From the NCBI GenBank assembly GCA_050943435.1, contig JBMNPE010000012.1:1-28247 (forward strand): a stretch of DNA of 28,247 bases. The letters are read 5' to 3'. Under the pieces are notes generated by a model. The model was not told where the DNA came from, did no database searches, and worked only from the letters and a program-made list of their open reading frames with translations. A program made the translations under genes and the position numbers. Of the stretch, positions 15,205 to 22,700 are shown one piece after another; position 1 is the stretch's first letter; the number at the start of each line of letters is the position of its first letter. Origin of the DNA: RGIG5675 sp050943435 (GTDB lineage Bacteria > Bacillota > Clostridia > Oscillospirales > Ruminococcaceae).

Positions 15205-16008
15205 ATGGTGTATAGAGCGGAAAAACTCACAAGGCCAGACGGAAAGATGTGGCATATAGGCCTCGATGAAAAGGACATTGGAAAACACGTGATACTCCCT
15301 GCCGACCCTGCGAGATGCGAAATGGTGGCAAAGCAGTTTGAAGGTGCAGAGCTCAAGGCTGTCTCGAGGGGCAACCCTGCCTATACAGGTACATACAAGG
15401 GGATACCGGTGACAGTGATGTGCACCGGAATGGGCGGAACGGCAGTCGCCATCTGCACTGAGGAACTCAAGCAGATAGGGGCAAAGACCCTGATAAGGAT
15501 GGGCACTGCCGGAAGCCTCCAGAGATATATTCCAGCCGGATCGTTCGTGATAGCAACTGGGGCAGTGCGCGGGGACGGGACGACGAGGGAATACATCCCC
15601 GACACATATCCCGCAGTGGCGGACCCCGATCTTGTCATTGCGCTCAGGCAGGCGGCGAGGGAATACGGAGTAGAGCCGTATGTCGGCGTCATCAGGAGCC
15701 ACGATGCATTCTACATGGAGAGCCCCGGAGCCCATGAAGGGTGGGAGGAGAGAATAAAGCCCTGGACGGATGCCAACGTGCTCGCAGTTGAGAACGAGAG
15801 CTCCTCCCTGTTTGTGGTGTCTTCGCTGCTGAGGGGAATAAGGGCAGGCACGATACTCCTGACCGGAGGGAACCTCTACGAATCTCACGGAAGCATGAGC
15901 ACATCAAATTCATCCGACTATGCGGAGAAGGTAGACCTGATGACAAAGATCACCCTGAGGGCAATAGAAATAGTGGATGCCCTGGGAGACCTTCCAGAAA
16001 GCCGTTAA
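15205..16008 (+). CDS. Nucleoside phosphorylase, uridine phosphorylase family
   Basis: Catalyses phosphorolysis of a nucleoside to free base and (deoxy)ribose-1-phosphate. The 267-residue protein is of PNP/UDP type I fold: HIGLDEKDIGKHVILPADPAR at the start (phosphate-site Arg37), TGMGGTAVAICTEEL, IRMGTAGSLQ and VRGDGTTREYIP. The ribose-site motif is ENES (196-199) where the family usually has EMES/EMEA, so the methionine that packs on the sugar is Asn197. The phosphate loop has Ala33 instead of the common Gly. The ATG at 15205 is chosen because GGAGG (15192-15196) precedes it by 8 bases; the frame stays open back to 15139 but that would overlap the deaminase. It is coupled to the deaminase and ended by a strong terminator. 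Confidence 0.85.
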   Translation: MVYRAEKLTRPDGKMWHIGLDEKDIGKHVILPADPARCEMVAKQFEGAELKAVSRGNPAYTGTYKGIPVTVMCTGMGGTAVAICTEELKQIGAKTLIRMGTAGSLQRYIPAGSFVIATGAVRGDGTTREYIPDTYPAVADPDLVIALRQAAREYGVEPYVGVIRSHDAFYMESPGAHEGWEERIKPWTDANVLAVENESSSLFVVSSLLRGIRAGTILLTGGNLYESHGSMSTSNSSDYAEKVDLMTKITLRAIEIVDALGDLPESR

Positions 16009-16026
16009 TATTGACTTTATAAAAAG

Positions 16027-16053
16027 CGGAGCCCTTCTCAAAGAAGGGCTCCG
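16027..16053. terminator. Strong bidirectional terminator between convergent genes
   Basis: A perfect 12-bp stem, CGGAGCCCTTCT (16027-16038) with AGAAGGGCTCCG (16042-16053), has a CAA loop. TATTTTA follows on the + strand and the reverse strand has a T run from AAAAA at 16021-16025. It serves the phosphorylase (+) and the HAD phosphatase (-). Confidence 0.9.
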
Positions 16054-16062
16054 TATTTTACT

Positions 16063-16713
16063 TCACAGATGGAGCTTCGGTATCAGATTCTTCGGGCTGT
16101 CAGCGTATTCGTCCGACAGCTTCTTTATTTCAGGCCAGTCGCTGCGCGATACCTCGTCGAGCACTGCCATGACGGGGAACCCGCAGGATCTGGCAGTCCT
16201 TATCGAATAGAGAGCATCCTCGAAGACAGGAGTCTCCTCCTTTTTGGTCCCGAGCACCTCCAGTGCCTTTTCGAAGACGAAAGGCCTGTCTTTCCCGGAG
16301 CCGTAGTCGCTGCACGCAAGCACTTCGCAGAAATAATCCCTTATCCCGGTGTGCCTGAGGCCGTATTCCGTGGGAACCCTGTCTGTGGAGGTGAGTATGC
16401 ACATCCTGACTCCGCGTGATTTGAGCAGCTCCAGCAGTTCAGCTGCTCCCGGCTTGAGGACTGAGTCCTCTATGTAGAACTTCTCGACGGTGCTGTCGAG
16501 GTCGCTGCAAATCTTTTCGACGCTGTCGCTCAGGCTGAATTCCTTTTTCATGAAGACTGCAGCCTCGGCATCGGTCATCTCGAGAAATGCCCTGTTCTGT
16601 CTTTCTGTAGGAGTGAATCCCTTTGATTTTACGTATTCAGTGAAGACGGTCGTCCACATCTGCATCGAATCGAGCAGGGTGCCGTCCATGTCGAAAATAG
16701 CTCCTCGTATCAT
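16063..16713 (-). CDS. HAD-superfamily phosphatase (phosphoglycolate phosphatase / beta-phosphoglucomutase-like)
   Basis: Haloacid-dehalogenase hydrolase, 216 residues. Motif I is FDMDGTLLDS with nucleophile D8 and acid/base D10; motif II is ILTSTD; motif IV is PVFEDALYSIRTARSCGFPVMAV with its acidic pair E-D. A helical cap domain after motif I (MWTTVFTEYVKSKGFTPTERQN) makes it subclass IA. The substrate is a phosphorylated metabolite that cannot be named. The start is set at the ATG that overlaps the TAA stop of the upstream thiN gene by one base, so translation is coupled; an open frame extending further upstream is only the thiN gene in another frame. A role in dephosphorylating a thiamine or sugar phosphate is conceivable but unproven. 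Confidence 0.88.
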   Translation of the reverse strand: MIRGAIFDMDGTLLDSMQMWTTVFTEYVKSKGFTPTERQNRAFLEMTDAEAAVFMKKEFSLSDSVEKICSDLDSTVEKFYIEDSVLKPGAAELLELLKSRGVRMCILTSTDRVPTEYGLRHTGIRDYFCEVLACSDYGSGKDRPFVFEKALEVLGTKKEETPVFEDALYSIRTARSCGFPVMAVLDEVSRSDWPEIKKLSDEYADSPKNLIPKLHL

Positions 16714-17354
16714 TATGTCCTTATCTTGGGCTGGGGAACGGAGAGCATGATGAGCAGGATCCCCGTTTCCAGGCTCACACGCGCGGTTTCCTCGGTGAAC
16801 TCGTTGCTGACGCCTATCGGGAAGGTGTTCGTGATCGTGATCCCGTCGGCCTTGTACTTCATCCCCTCTAGACGTATCCCGGTGCACCTGTCGGAAAGGG
16901 AAAACATGGAGAAGTCCCTGCCGCCGGGATTCCTTATTTCCATCGACCCTCCCGACATCACATATGCATCCTCACCTTTCCCGGAGAGATGGCATACGGC
17001 TCCTTTTGAAGCGGCGTACGCTGCAGCCTGGATGTTTCCTATGAAGTGGTCCATCCTGCCCCCGTACACCCCGAGAAGCAGAAAGTCCCTGAAGCCTTTT
17101 GAAAGGGAGAACTTTATTGCAAGCATGAGGTCAGTGTCATCCTTTTCCTCCGGGTACCGCAGAACTTCGCACCGGTCCGGGACCTCAGCCCCCAGGGAGT
17201 CGAAATCCCCGAGTATCACATCCGGGCTGATCCCGGCATCCTCTGCGTACAAGAGACCCCTGTCGCAGGCAATAATAAAATCGTCGTCCAGGATATCAAA
17301 TTTATCCGGCGGATCTCCCCCGGCTATGATCACGCACCTTCTGCCTGAATCCAT
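16713..17354 (-). CDS. thiN: Thiamine diphosphokinase
   Basis: Transfers pyrophosphate from ATP to thiamine to make thiamine diphosphate. The 213-residue length is typical of the bacterial enzyme. Motifs: CDRGLLYAEDAGISPDVILGDFDS (GDFDS at 49-53), YPEEKDDTDLMLAI (DDTD at 72-75), GVYGGRMDHFIGNI (98-103 region), and the C-terminal thiamine-site strand GITITNTFPIGVSNEF. AAGGG precedes the ATG by about 4 bases on the - strand. No TPP riboswitch was recognised in the 5' region. It is the first gene of a two-gene unit with the HAD phosphatase and is divergent from the cytidylate-kinase-like gene; the 245-base divergent gap (17355-17599) is AT-rich, with no promoter that I can name confidently. Confidence 0.92.
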   Translation of the reverse strand: MDSGRRCVIIAGGDPPDKFDILDDDFIIACDRGLLYAEDAGISPDVILGDFDSLGAEVPDRCEVLRYPEEKDDTDLMLAIKFSLSKGFRDFLLLGVYGGRMDHFIGNIQAAAYAASKGAVCHLSGKGEDAYVMSGGSMEIRNPGGRDFSMFSLSDRCTGIRLEGMKYKADGITITNTFPIGVSNEFTEETARVSLETGILLIMLSVPQPKIRT

Positions 17355-17599
17355 TTTCCCTTAAGTCCTCCACAGAACAGCAAAAGTTCCGCATGTATTA
17401 TCACAGAGGGGAATGCGAAAATCAATCAACTGATTAACTGTTAGTATATATTTACATTAAATTAACTATCGGGATTAGAAATGGTCTGAGTGCAGCTGCA
17501 CCTCGGGCAAAATCGAAGCCATATGTAAAAATATTCGGAAAAGAATGTTAAAATAAAGCCATAGAAAGACCCCAGAGAAACAATCCGGAGGTGGAAGCC

Positions 17600-18208
17600 A
17601 TGTCTAAGAAGATACTTACAGTAAGCCGTGAATTCGGAAGCGGAGGAAGAAGCATAGGAAAAGCTGTAGCTGAGAAGCTCGGATATGCCTATTATGACAA
17701 GGAACTCATCACCAAGGTCGCCGAGGCGACGGGATTTGATGACAAGTTCATCGAGGAAGAAGGGGAATACGCCCCGAGCAAGTCGTTCCTGGCATATGCA
17801 TTCGCGTATGCTGGCCCCCAGAGGGGAATAATGGACGGGCTCAGCACTGCAGACTACCTGTGGCTTGCCCAGAGGAAGGTCATCCTGGAGCTCGCTGAGA
17901 AGGAGCCGTGCGTAATAGTCGGAAGATGCGCAGACTTCATCCTCAGGGACAACCCGGATGCCCTGCACGTGTTCATCCACGCAGACACCGAATACAAGGC
18001 AGAAAGGGTCCTCAGGCTGTACGGTGAAACCAAGATGCCGGTAGAGGAGAGGCTCAAGGACAAGGACGACCGCAGGCGTGTCAACTACAAGCACTTCACA
18101 GGCAGGGAATGGGGCCGCAGCCAGAACTATGACCTCACGCTCAACAGTGCCCAGATCGGCGAGGAGAGATGCGTCTCCATAATCGTGGATCTCATGCAGA
18201 ATCTCTGA
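17600..18208 (+). CDS. Cytidylate kinase-like family protein
   Basis: A P-loop kinase-fold protein of 202 residues related to Cmk (Cytidylate_kin2 type). It opens with ILTVSREFGSGGRSIGKAVAEKLGYAYYDKELI, where the phosphate loop is GSGGRS (13-18) without the classic GKS lysine; that variant is normal in this family. Downstream are IVGRCADFIL (107-116), the Arg-rich lid DKDDRRRVNYKHFTG (154-168 region) and NYDLTLNS. The ATG at 17600 is chosen because GGAGG (17587-17591) is 8 bases upstream. Members have been annotated as nucleotide kinases, but their substrate is generally untested. It is followed within 14 bases by a nucleoside deoxyribosyltransferase-like gene, which fits a nucleotide-salvage role. 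Confidence 0.85.
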   Translation: MSKKILTVSREFGSGGRSIGKAVAEKLGYAYYDKELITKVAEATGFDDKFIEEEGEYAPSKSFLAYAFAYAGPQRGIMDGLSTADYLWLAQRKVILELAEKEPCVIVGRCADFILRDNPDALHVFIHADTEYKAERVLRLYGETKMPVEERLKDKDDRRRVNYKHFTGREWGRSQNYDLTLNSAQIGEERCVSIIVDLMQNL

Positions 18209-18222
18209 TTGGGGTTGTATAA

Positions 18223-19338
18223 ATGACTAAAGATGAGCACATCTATATCGCAGGGCCTCTGTGCTTCTATCCGGACGGAAACAAGCTCTGGACATCATAC
18301 AGGCTGGAAGCTGAATATTATGGATTCGACGTGACTCTTCCAAACGACGCAAAGCTCGTCAAGGAAGGCGAAAAGGTCTCCAAGGAAGAGATGTCCAGAA
18401 GAATATTCATGAACTGCTCCGATTCCATAGCGAAGACCAACGGGATAATCGTCAATCTGGAGACATACAGGGGTTCCGAGCCGGACGGCGGGTCCATCTA
18501 TGAGCTCGGGATGGCATATGGCGTAGGCGCCAGATGCTACGGTTTCACCAGGGACAAGAGGAGGACCGGGATCAAATACCAGGCAGCCCGCTATCTGCCG
18601 GATCTTTCCGGCGCAGTGGATGTCAAGGGCGACCGCATAGGGCACCCGGAGCTGCCGTTCTCGGTCGACGTGGTGGGGTCCACCAAGATAATCGAGGGGT
18701 CGTTCAGCGACTGCCTCAGGATGTATATGGCAGACCTCGAGGAGGAGAGCAAGCAGAAGGCAGTGCGCGGACTTTCTTTCTCAGAAGACGCACCGTGTGA
18801 GACTCTCAAGAAGGGCGAGAAACCCGTCGTATACATTTCCGGATCTGACAGGGATTCCGACAAGGCCCCGAAGAAATACGAGGCAATGAAGAAAACCCTC
18901 GAGAAGCTGGGATTCGAGGCAATAACCCCTCTGGACGACGCTCCGGGGGTGGAGAACATCGAGACGGACGACCCGTATGAGAAGGCCTACAACATATTCG
19001 ACAGGTATCAGCAGCACGTGCGCAACTGCGACATCATCTTCTGCGACCTCAACGACTACCGCGGCGGCTACGAGCCGAGCAGCGACGTAGCTTTCGAAGC
19101 AGGAATGGCGTACGAACTTGGGAAGAAGATGTACGGGTTCATAGACGATGCAGGACCTATGATCTACAGGATCCCCAACGGAGGGGAGAAGAACGGATTC
19201 AGAGACTTCAACGGGATGAATGTCGAGAACTTCAACGCCCCTCTGAACCTGATGTTCGGGGCTTCCATAAAGATCTACGGGGGCACTTTCAGTGCGGCTG
19301 CGGCCTCGATGGCGAAGGACCTCAAAGAACAGGAATGA
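18223..19338 (+). CDS. Tandem-domain nucleoside 2-deoxyribosyltransferase-like protein
   Basis: A 371-residue protein made of two homologous NDT-like (Rossmann-type) domains. Domain 1 (about 5-190) has IYIAGPLCFYPDGN, DSIAKTNGIIVNLETYRGSEP and the catalytic-Glu motif GGSIYELGMAYG (E94). Domain 2 (about 200-371) has VVYISGSDRDSD, VRNCDIIFCDLNDYRGGYEP and SDVAFEAGMAYELGKKMYGF (E282). Single-domain family members are about 150-200 residues and form dimers or hexamers, so this looks like a fused dimer. Known members swap bases between deoxynucleosides or hydrolyse deoxynucleotides. The ribosome site is weak (GGGGT at 18211-18215). It is cotranscribed with the kinase-like gene upstream and terminated at 19368-19401. 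Confidence 0.8.
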   Translation: MTKDEHIYIAGPLCFYPDGNKLWTSYRLEAEYYGFDVTLPNDAKLVKEGEKVSKEEMSRRIFMNCSDSIAKTNGIIVNLETYRGSEPDGGSIYELGMAYGVGARCYGFTRDKRRTGIKYQAARYLPDLSGAVDVKGDRIGHPELPFSVDVVGSTKIIEGSFSDCLRMYMADLEEESKQKAVRGLSFSEDAPCETLKKGEKPVVYISGSDRDSDKAPKKYEAMKKTLEKLGFEAITPLDDAPGVENIETDDPYEKAYNIFDRYQQHVRNCDIIFCDLNDYRGGYEPSSDVAFEAGMAYELGKKMYGFIDDAGPMIYRIPNGGEKNGFRDFNGMNVENFNAPLNLMFGASIKIYGGTFSAAAASMAKDLKEQE

Positions 19339-19367
19339 CCCGAGGCTGAAAAAAGGCATATTAGCGG

Positions 19368-19401
19368 AAAGCAGGGCACGCACATCGCTGCCCTGCTTTT
19401 T
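19368..19401 (+). terminator. Rho-independent terminator after the deoxyribosyltransferase-like gene
   Basis: An 11-bp perfect stem, AAAGCAGGGCA (19368-19378) with TGCCCTGCTTT (19389-19399), has a 10-base loop and runs into five T residues. The M20 gene starts only 15 bases beyond, so any promoter for it must overlap this element or readthrough must occur. Confidence 0.85.
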
Positions 19402-19415
19402 AGAAAGGAAAATAA

Positions 19416-20597
19416 ATGAACAGGTATCTTAGCGAAGCACAGGAGATGAGCGGGAAGCTCGTGGAAGTGAGGCGCACGGTTCACGGATATGCTGAACTCG
19501 GGTTCGAACTCCCCAGGACTAAAGCCCTCGTAAAGGAAAAGCTCAAAGAACTCGGCATTGAGCCCTCGGACTGCGGGAAGGCGGGGGTAACCGCCACTAT
19601 AGGCAGCGGAGGGAAGACCGTGCTCCTGAGGGGCGACATGGATGCGCTTCCCATGAAGGAGGAGTCAGGGCTTCCGTTTGCTTCCACCACCGGGAGCTGC
19701 CATTCCTGCGGACATGACATGCACACCACAATGCTTTTAGGCGCAGCGGCCCTTTTGAAAAAGCACGAGAGCGAGCTCAAGGGGACTGTTAAGCTCATGT
19801 TCCAGCCCGCTGAGGAGGTACTCGCCGGGGCGGAGGACATGATCTCCGCCGGCATAATGGAGAACCCGAAGGTGGATGCGGCAATAGGCATGCACGTCAT
19901 CGCCGGCCCGAAGCCCAAGTCCGATGTCGGCAGGATAAGCTATAAAAAGGGATACTACACGGTTTCCGGCGACTTTGTGAGGGTCACGTGCATAGGGCTT
20001 GCGGCCCACGGCAGCACCCCGGAAGCCGGGGTCGACGCGATAAATATAGCCGCCCACACTGTGCTCGCCCTGAATGAGATACTGTCGAGGGAGGTCTCCT
20101 GCCAGGAGAAGGGTTCCGTCGTCCTCGTAGGCAAGATAGAGGGCGGAGCCAGCTGCAACACGGAAGCCGGGTCATGCACCCTCGAGGTGTCGGTGCGCGC
20201 CGCGTCGGAGGAGCGCAGGGAGTTCCTCAAGAACAGGGTCAAGGAAATAAGCGAGAATGTCGCTGCGGCATTCAGGGGGAAGGCCAAGGTGGAGTTCGTG
20301 TACGGAATAGGGGCTGCGTACAATAATCCCGAACTCTGCGAGGCTGTCGCCGCCAGCGCATCGAAGGTTGTCGGGGAAGATATGGTCTCCGAGACGTTCG
20401 ACAACGTCGGCACCGAGGACTTTGCCGCGGTGACTAAGCTCGTGCCTTCCGTGTATATCCAGATAGGGGCGGGCAGTGCGGCCGGGGAGAACATAACCCA
20501 GCACAACCCGAAGATAATATTCGACGAGAAGATCCTTCCGATAGGTGCAGCCGTCTATGCACAGGCGGCAGAGGACTACCTGAACGGAAATTCCTGA
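19416..20597 (+). CDS. M20D-family amidohydrolase (N-acyl amino acid / hippurate hydrolase-like)
   Basis: Zinc-dependent metallopeptidase-fold enzyme of 393 residues that cleaves amide bonds of N-acyl amino acids or related compounds. The N-terminal motif RRTVHGYAELGFELPRT, LRGDMDALPMKEESGLPF (D74, D76), CHSCGHDMHTTMLLGAA (C98, H100, D101, H103), QPAEEVLAGAEDMI (E133 and E134) and MHV (H160) are all present. A lid domain starting near AAHGSTPEAGVDAI follows, and the C-terminal metal His is in ITQHNPKIIFD. AAAGGA lies upstream of ATG. It stands alone between two terminators. The natural substrate cannot be named; hippurate, indole-acetyl-amino acids and N-acetyl-diaminopimelate are all possible in this group. 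Confidence 0.9.
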   Translation: MNRYLSEAQEMSGKLVEVRRTVHGYAELGFELPRTKALVKEKLKELGIEPSDCGKAGVTATIGSGGKTVLLRGDMDALPMKEESGLPFASTTGSCHSCGHDMHTTMLLGAAALLKKHESELKGTVKLMFQPAEEVLAGAEDMISAGIMENPKVDAAIGMHVIAGPKPKSDVGRISYKKGYYTVSGDFVRVTCIGLAAHGSTPEAGVDAINIAAHTVLALNEILSREVSCQEKGSVVLVGKIEGGASCNTEAGSCTLEVSVRAASEERREFLKNRVKEISENVAAAFRGKAKVEFVYGIGAAYNNPELCEAVAASASKVVGEDMVSETFDNVGTEDFAAVTKLVPSVYIQIGAGSAAGENITQHNPKIIFDEKILPIGAAVYAQAAEDYLNGNS

Positions 20598-20621
20598 AAA
20601 TCCCCAAAGACATGAGAAATG

Positions 20622-20660
20622 AAAGCCCCGGTTCCGCTTATACGGAACCGGGACAGCTTT
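20622..20660. terminator. Bidirectional terminator between the M20 and acyl-CoA synthetase genes
   Basis: CCCGGTTCCG (20627-20636) pairs perfectly with CGGAACCGGG (20643-20652) around CTTATA, and AAAGC (20622-20626) can continue with GCTTT (20656-20660) past an ACA bulge. It lies between convergent stops. Confidence 0.8.
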
Positions 20661-20680
20661 ATTCTGCACTTGTGTCTTGT

Positions 20681-22399
20681 TCAGGAGACCCTGGATTTTT
20701 CCTCCTCTTCCTCCTCGAGCTTTCTGTATGCGACCTTGCCGACAAGAGTCTTTGGGAGCTCGGTCCTGAACTCGATCTCCCTCGGCAGGGCGTATTTTGC
20801 TATGTTCTTCCTGCAGTACTGCATGATGGCGGCCTTTGTGTCCGCATTGGCGGGAACACCGGGCTTGAGGACAATAAACGCCTTTACAGCCTGGTTTCTG
20901 AGCCTGTCCTTGACTCCTATGACGCAGCTCACGTCGATCATCTCGTTGGCGTCGAGGATGTTCTCGAGCTGTGCTGGATACACGTTGTACCCCGCGGTGA
21001 TTATCATCCTCTTTGCCCTTCCCTTGAAGTAGACGAATCCCTGGCTGTCCATGGTTCCGAGGTCCCCGGTGTACACCCATGTGAGCCCGTCTGAATGGTG
21101 GCGCAGCGTGGCAGCGGTCTCCTCGGGGTTGTCGAGGTATTCCTTCATGACAGTGGGTCCTGCTATGACGATTTCGCCCTCTTCCCCGTAGGGCAGGTCA
21201 ATGTCGGTGCCCGGCTTCACGATCTTGAAGTACGTGTCGGGGAACGGAAGCCCTATGCTGCCCTCCTTGGCTATGTGCGGAGGAGTGAGGCAGCACGCCG
21301 TGACAGTCTCGGTGGTTCCGTAGCCCTCCCTTATAGTTACAGGGCTGTTGTGCTCGATGAGGAACCTGTCGATCTTCTTCTTGAGCTCCACCGAGAGTGA
21401 ATCTCCTCCGGAGAAGACGCCCTTGAGGTGCCAGAGGTCGGCGTTCTGGAGCGTCTTAATCCTGAGCATGGCCTGGTAGAGGGCCGGGACTCCCGCCACG
21501 AAGTTGCACTTGTATCTCGTGAGCATCTTGGAATAGCTGTCCGGCGTGAATCTCGGCACGAGGATGCACTCCCCGCCCTGTGAGAGCATGGAATGTATGC
21601 ACACCCCGAGCCCGAAGCCGTGGAATATAGGCATTGCGGCGAGCATCCTGTCTCCAGGCTCGAACATGGGGTTGGTCGCCACGATCTGCTGACCGAGGGC
21701 ATTGAAGTTGTAGTTTGTGAGGACTATTCCCTTTGTGGTACCGGTTGTTCCTCCGGAATACAGTATCACAGCAGGGTCGGAAGCTCGCTTCTGGGCCTTG
21801 TAGTTGTAGAAGCAGCGGGACCCGAGCCTCATGAATTCCTTCCAGCGTATCACAGGCGCATCGGCCGGGATCTTCTGTATTTTGCGTCCCTCGGTGAGCA
21901 TGTATCCTGCCTTGATGGGCTTGGAGAGCTCGTCCTTGATGCTCGCGATTATTATGTTGTTGAGACACGTATTGGCCCTGATGTTTTCGAACTTGTCGTA
22001 GAACATGTCGAGCGTTATGGCCGTGACGCTGTGGGACATGTTGATGTAGTGCTCTATCTCGTTTTCGGCGGAGAGAGGGTGGACCATGTTGGCCACAGCC
22101 CCGACTAGATTCACGGCGTACAGCATGTAAATAGCCTGCGGACAGTTGGGCATCGCTATTGTGACTGTGTCGTCCTCGCGAACACCGACGGCCTTGAGTG
22201 CCTTGGCGCAGGTGTTTATCTCCTCGAGCAGCTTCTTGTATGAAGTGCTCTTCCCCATAAAGGAGAATGCGGAGTACTTAGGATATTTATCCGCAATGAT
22301 CTCCACTGCTTCGTACATTGTCCCGTCGAAGTAGTCGAGATGGGCGGGAATGTCGCCGAGATACGGTATCCACGGTGTCTTGGCTGTGATCGTCTCCAT
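20681..22399 (-). CDS. AMP-forming acyl-CoA synthetase (long/medium-chain fatty-acid-CoA ligase-like)
   Basis: Activates a carboxylic acid with ATP to an acyl-adenylate, then forms the CoA thioester. The 572-residue protein has the AMP-binding loop YSGGTTGTTKG (214-224), NYNFNALGQQ after it, FHGFGLG in the acyl region, GYGTTETVTACC, the hinge YTGDLGTMDSQGFVYFKGRAKRMI, and the catalytic Lys555 in LPKTLVGKVAYRKLE. The tail is a run of six Glu. On the - strand, GGAGG lies 6-7 bases before the ATG. Fatty or aromatic acids are likely substrates. It is divergent from the suf operon and has its own well-formed promoter (22491-22519). No thioesterase, dehydrogenase or other beta-oxidation gene sits beside it. 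Confidence 0.9.
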   Translation of the reverse strand: METITAKTPWIPYLGDIPAHLDYFDGTMYEAVEIIADKYPKYSAFSFMGKSTSYKKLLEEINTCAKALKAVGVREDDTVTIAMPNCPQAIYMLYAVNLVGAVANMVHPLSAENEIEHYINMSHSVTAITLDMFYDKFENIRANTCLNNIIIASIKDELSKPIKAGYMLTEGRKIQKIPADAPVIRWKEFMRLGSRCFYNYKAQKRASDPAVILYSGGTTGTTKGIVLTNYNFNALGQQIVATNPMFEPGDRMLAAMPIFHGFGLGVCIHSMLSQGGECILVPRFTPDSYSKMLTRYKCNFVAGVPALYQAMLRIKTLQNADLWHLKGVFSGGDSLSVELKKKIDRFLIEHNSPVTIREGYGTTETVTACCLTPPHIAKEGSIGLPFPDTYFKIVKPGTDIDLPYGEEGEIVIAGPTVMKEYLDNPEETAATLRHHSDGLTWVYTGDLGTMDSQGFVYFKGRAKRMIITAGYNVYPAQLENILDANEMIDVSCVIGVKDRLRNQAVKAFIVLKPGVPANADTKAAIMQYCRKNIAKYALPREIEFRTELPKTLVGKVAYRKLEEEEEEKSRVS

Positions 22400-22478
22400 A
22401 AGGCGCCTCCATATGAACCGCGCAGCAGGCCTGTTTTTTCAGCAAAATAAGCTGCTGGCACCTTCATTATTAATACAA

Positions 22479-22494
22479 ATTATCCGAATAATTA
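22479..22494. promoter_or_regulatory. Palindrome near the start of the acyl-CoA synthetase transcript
   Basis: AATTAT (22479-22484) and ATAATT (22489-22494) are inverse complements around CCGA, just downstream of (and overlapping) the -10 box of the - strand promoter. It is placed as a repressor site would be. AT-rich palindromes also arise by chance. Confidence 0.35.
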
Positions 22495-22519
22495 TGTCAG
22501 TAAATATGCATTTTTTCAA
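22491..22519 (-). promoter_or_regulatory. Promoter of the acyl-CoA synthetase gene
   Basis: On the - strand, TTGAAA (22514-22519) is followed after exactly 17 bases by CATAAT (22491-22496), matching the -35 and -10 consensus at 5 of 6 positions for the -10 and 4 of 6 for the -35. It is about 90 bases upstream of the start codon. Confidence 0.55.
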
Positions 22520-22601
22520 GCTGGCACGGCTCCCTGGAGAAGCCCCGGTGCTTTCGCAGCGACGTTGGTGAAATATTAAACAGTTCAACGCTCTCTGTCG
22601 G

Positions 22602-22630
22602 TTGCATATAGGCATGACGGGATATATAAT
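22602..22630 (+). promoter_or_regulatory. Promoter of the suf operon
   Basis: TTGCAT (22602-22607) and a perfect -10 box TATAAT (22625-22630) are 17 bases apart, about 70 bases before sufC. An inverted repeat overlaps the promoter. Confidence 0.65.
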
Positions 22631-22638
22631 TATGCCTA
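22609..22638. promoter_or_regulatory. Inverted repeat overlapping the suf promoter
   Basis: TAGGCAT (22609-22615) and ATGCCTA (22632-22638) are perfect inverse complements flanking the spacer and -10 box. This is a good position for an iron or Fe-S responsive repressor, but I do not recognise the motif as IscR, Fur or SufR. Confidence 0.45.
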
Positions 22639-22655
22639 AATCATAGTAATCAAGT

Positions 22656-22671
22656 AGGATTATAAAATCCT
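22656..22671. promoter_or_regulatory. Second inverted repeat in the suf leader
   Basis: AGGATT (22656-22661) and AATCCT (22666-22671) flank ATAA in the transcribed leader, 30 bases before the sufC start. It could be an operator or a small mRNA hairpin. Confidence 0.35.
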
Positions 22672-22700
22672 CTTAACCACGAAGAAGGAGAATTTGCCAG

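Noticed and set aside
14830..15888. Long open frame on the - strand (352 codons)
   Set aside because: It lies opposite the deaminase and phosphorylase genes, which have clear family motifs and ribosome sites. The - strand translation is rich in His, Cys and Arg with no recognisable fold.
16714..16887. N-terminal extension of the HAD phosphatase
   Set aside because: The extra 58 residues are thiN read in another frame; the real HAD start gives the standard MIRGAIFDMDGTLLDS.
17355..17599. TPP riboswitch upstream of thiN
   Set aside because: I looked on both strands for the conserved thi-box core and did not find it; the gap is AT-rich with only short imperfect repeats.
20172..21080. Open frame on the - strand spanning the convergent gap
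   Set aside because: It crosses a strong bidirectional terminator and overlaps both the M20 and acyl-CoA synthetase genes in the wrong frames.
22453..22529. Direct repeat GCTGGCAC upstream of the acyl-CoA synthetase
   Set aside because: Only 8 bases long, about 65 bases apart, and not symmetrical; could well be chance.
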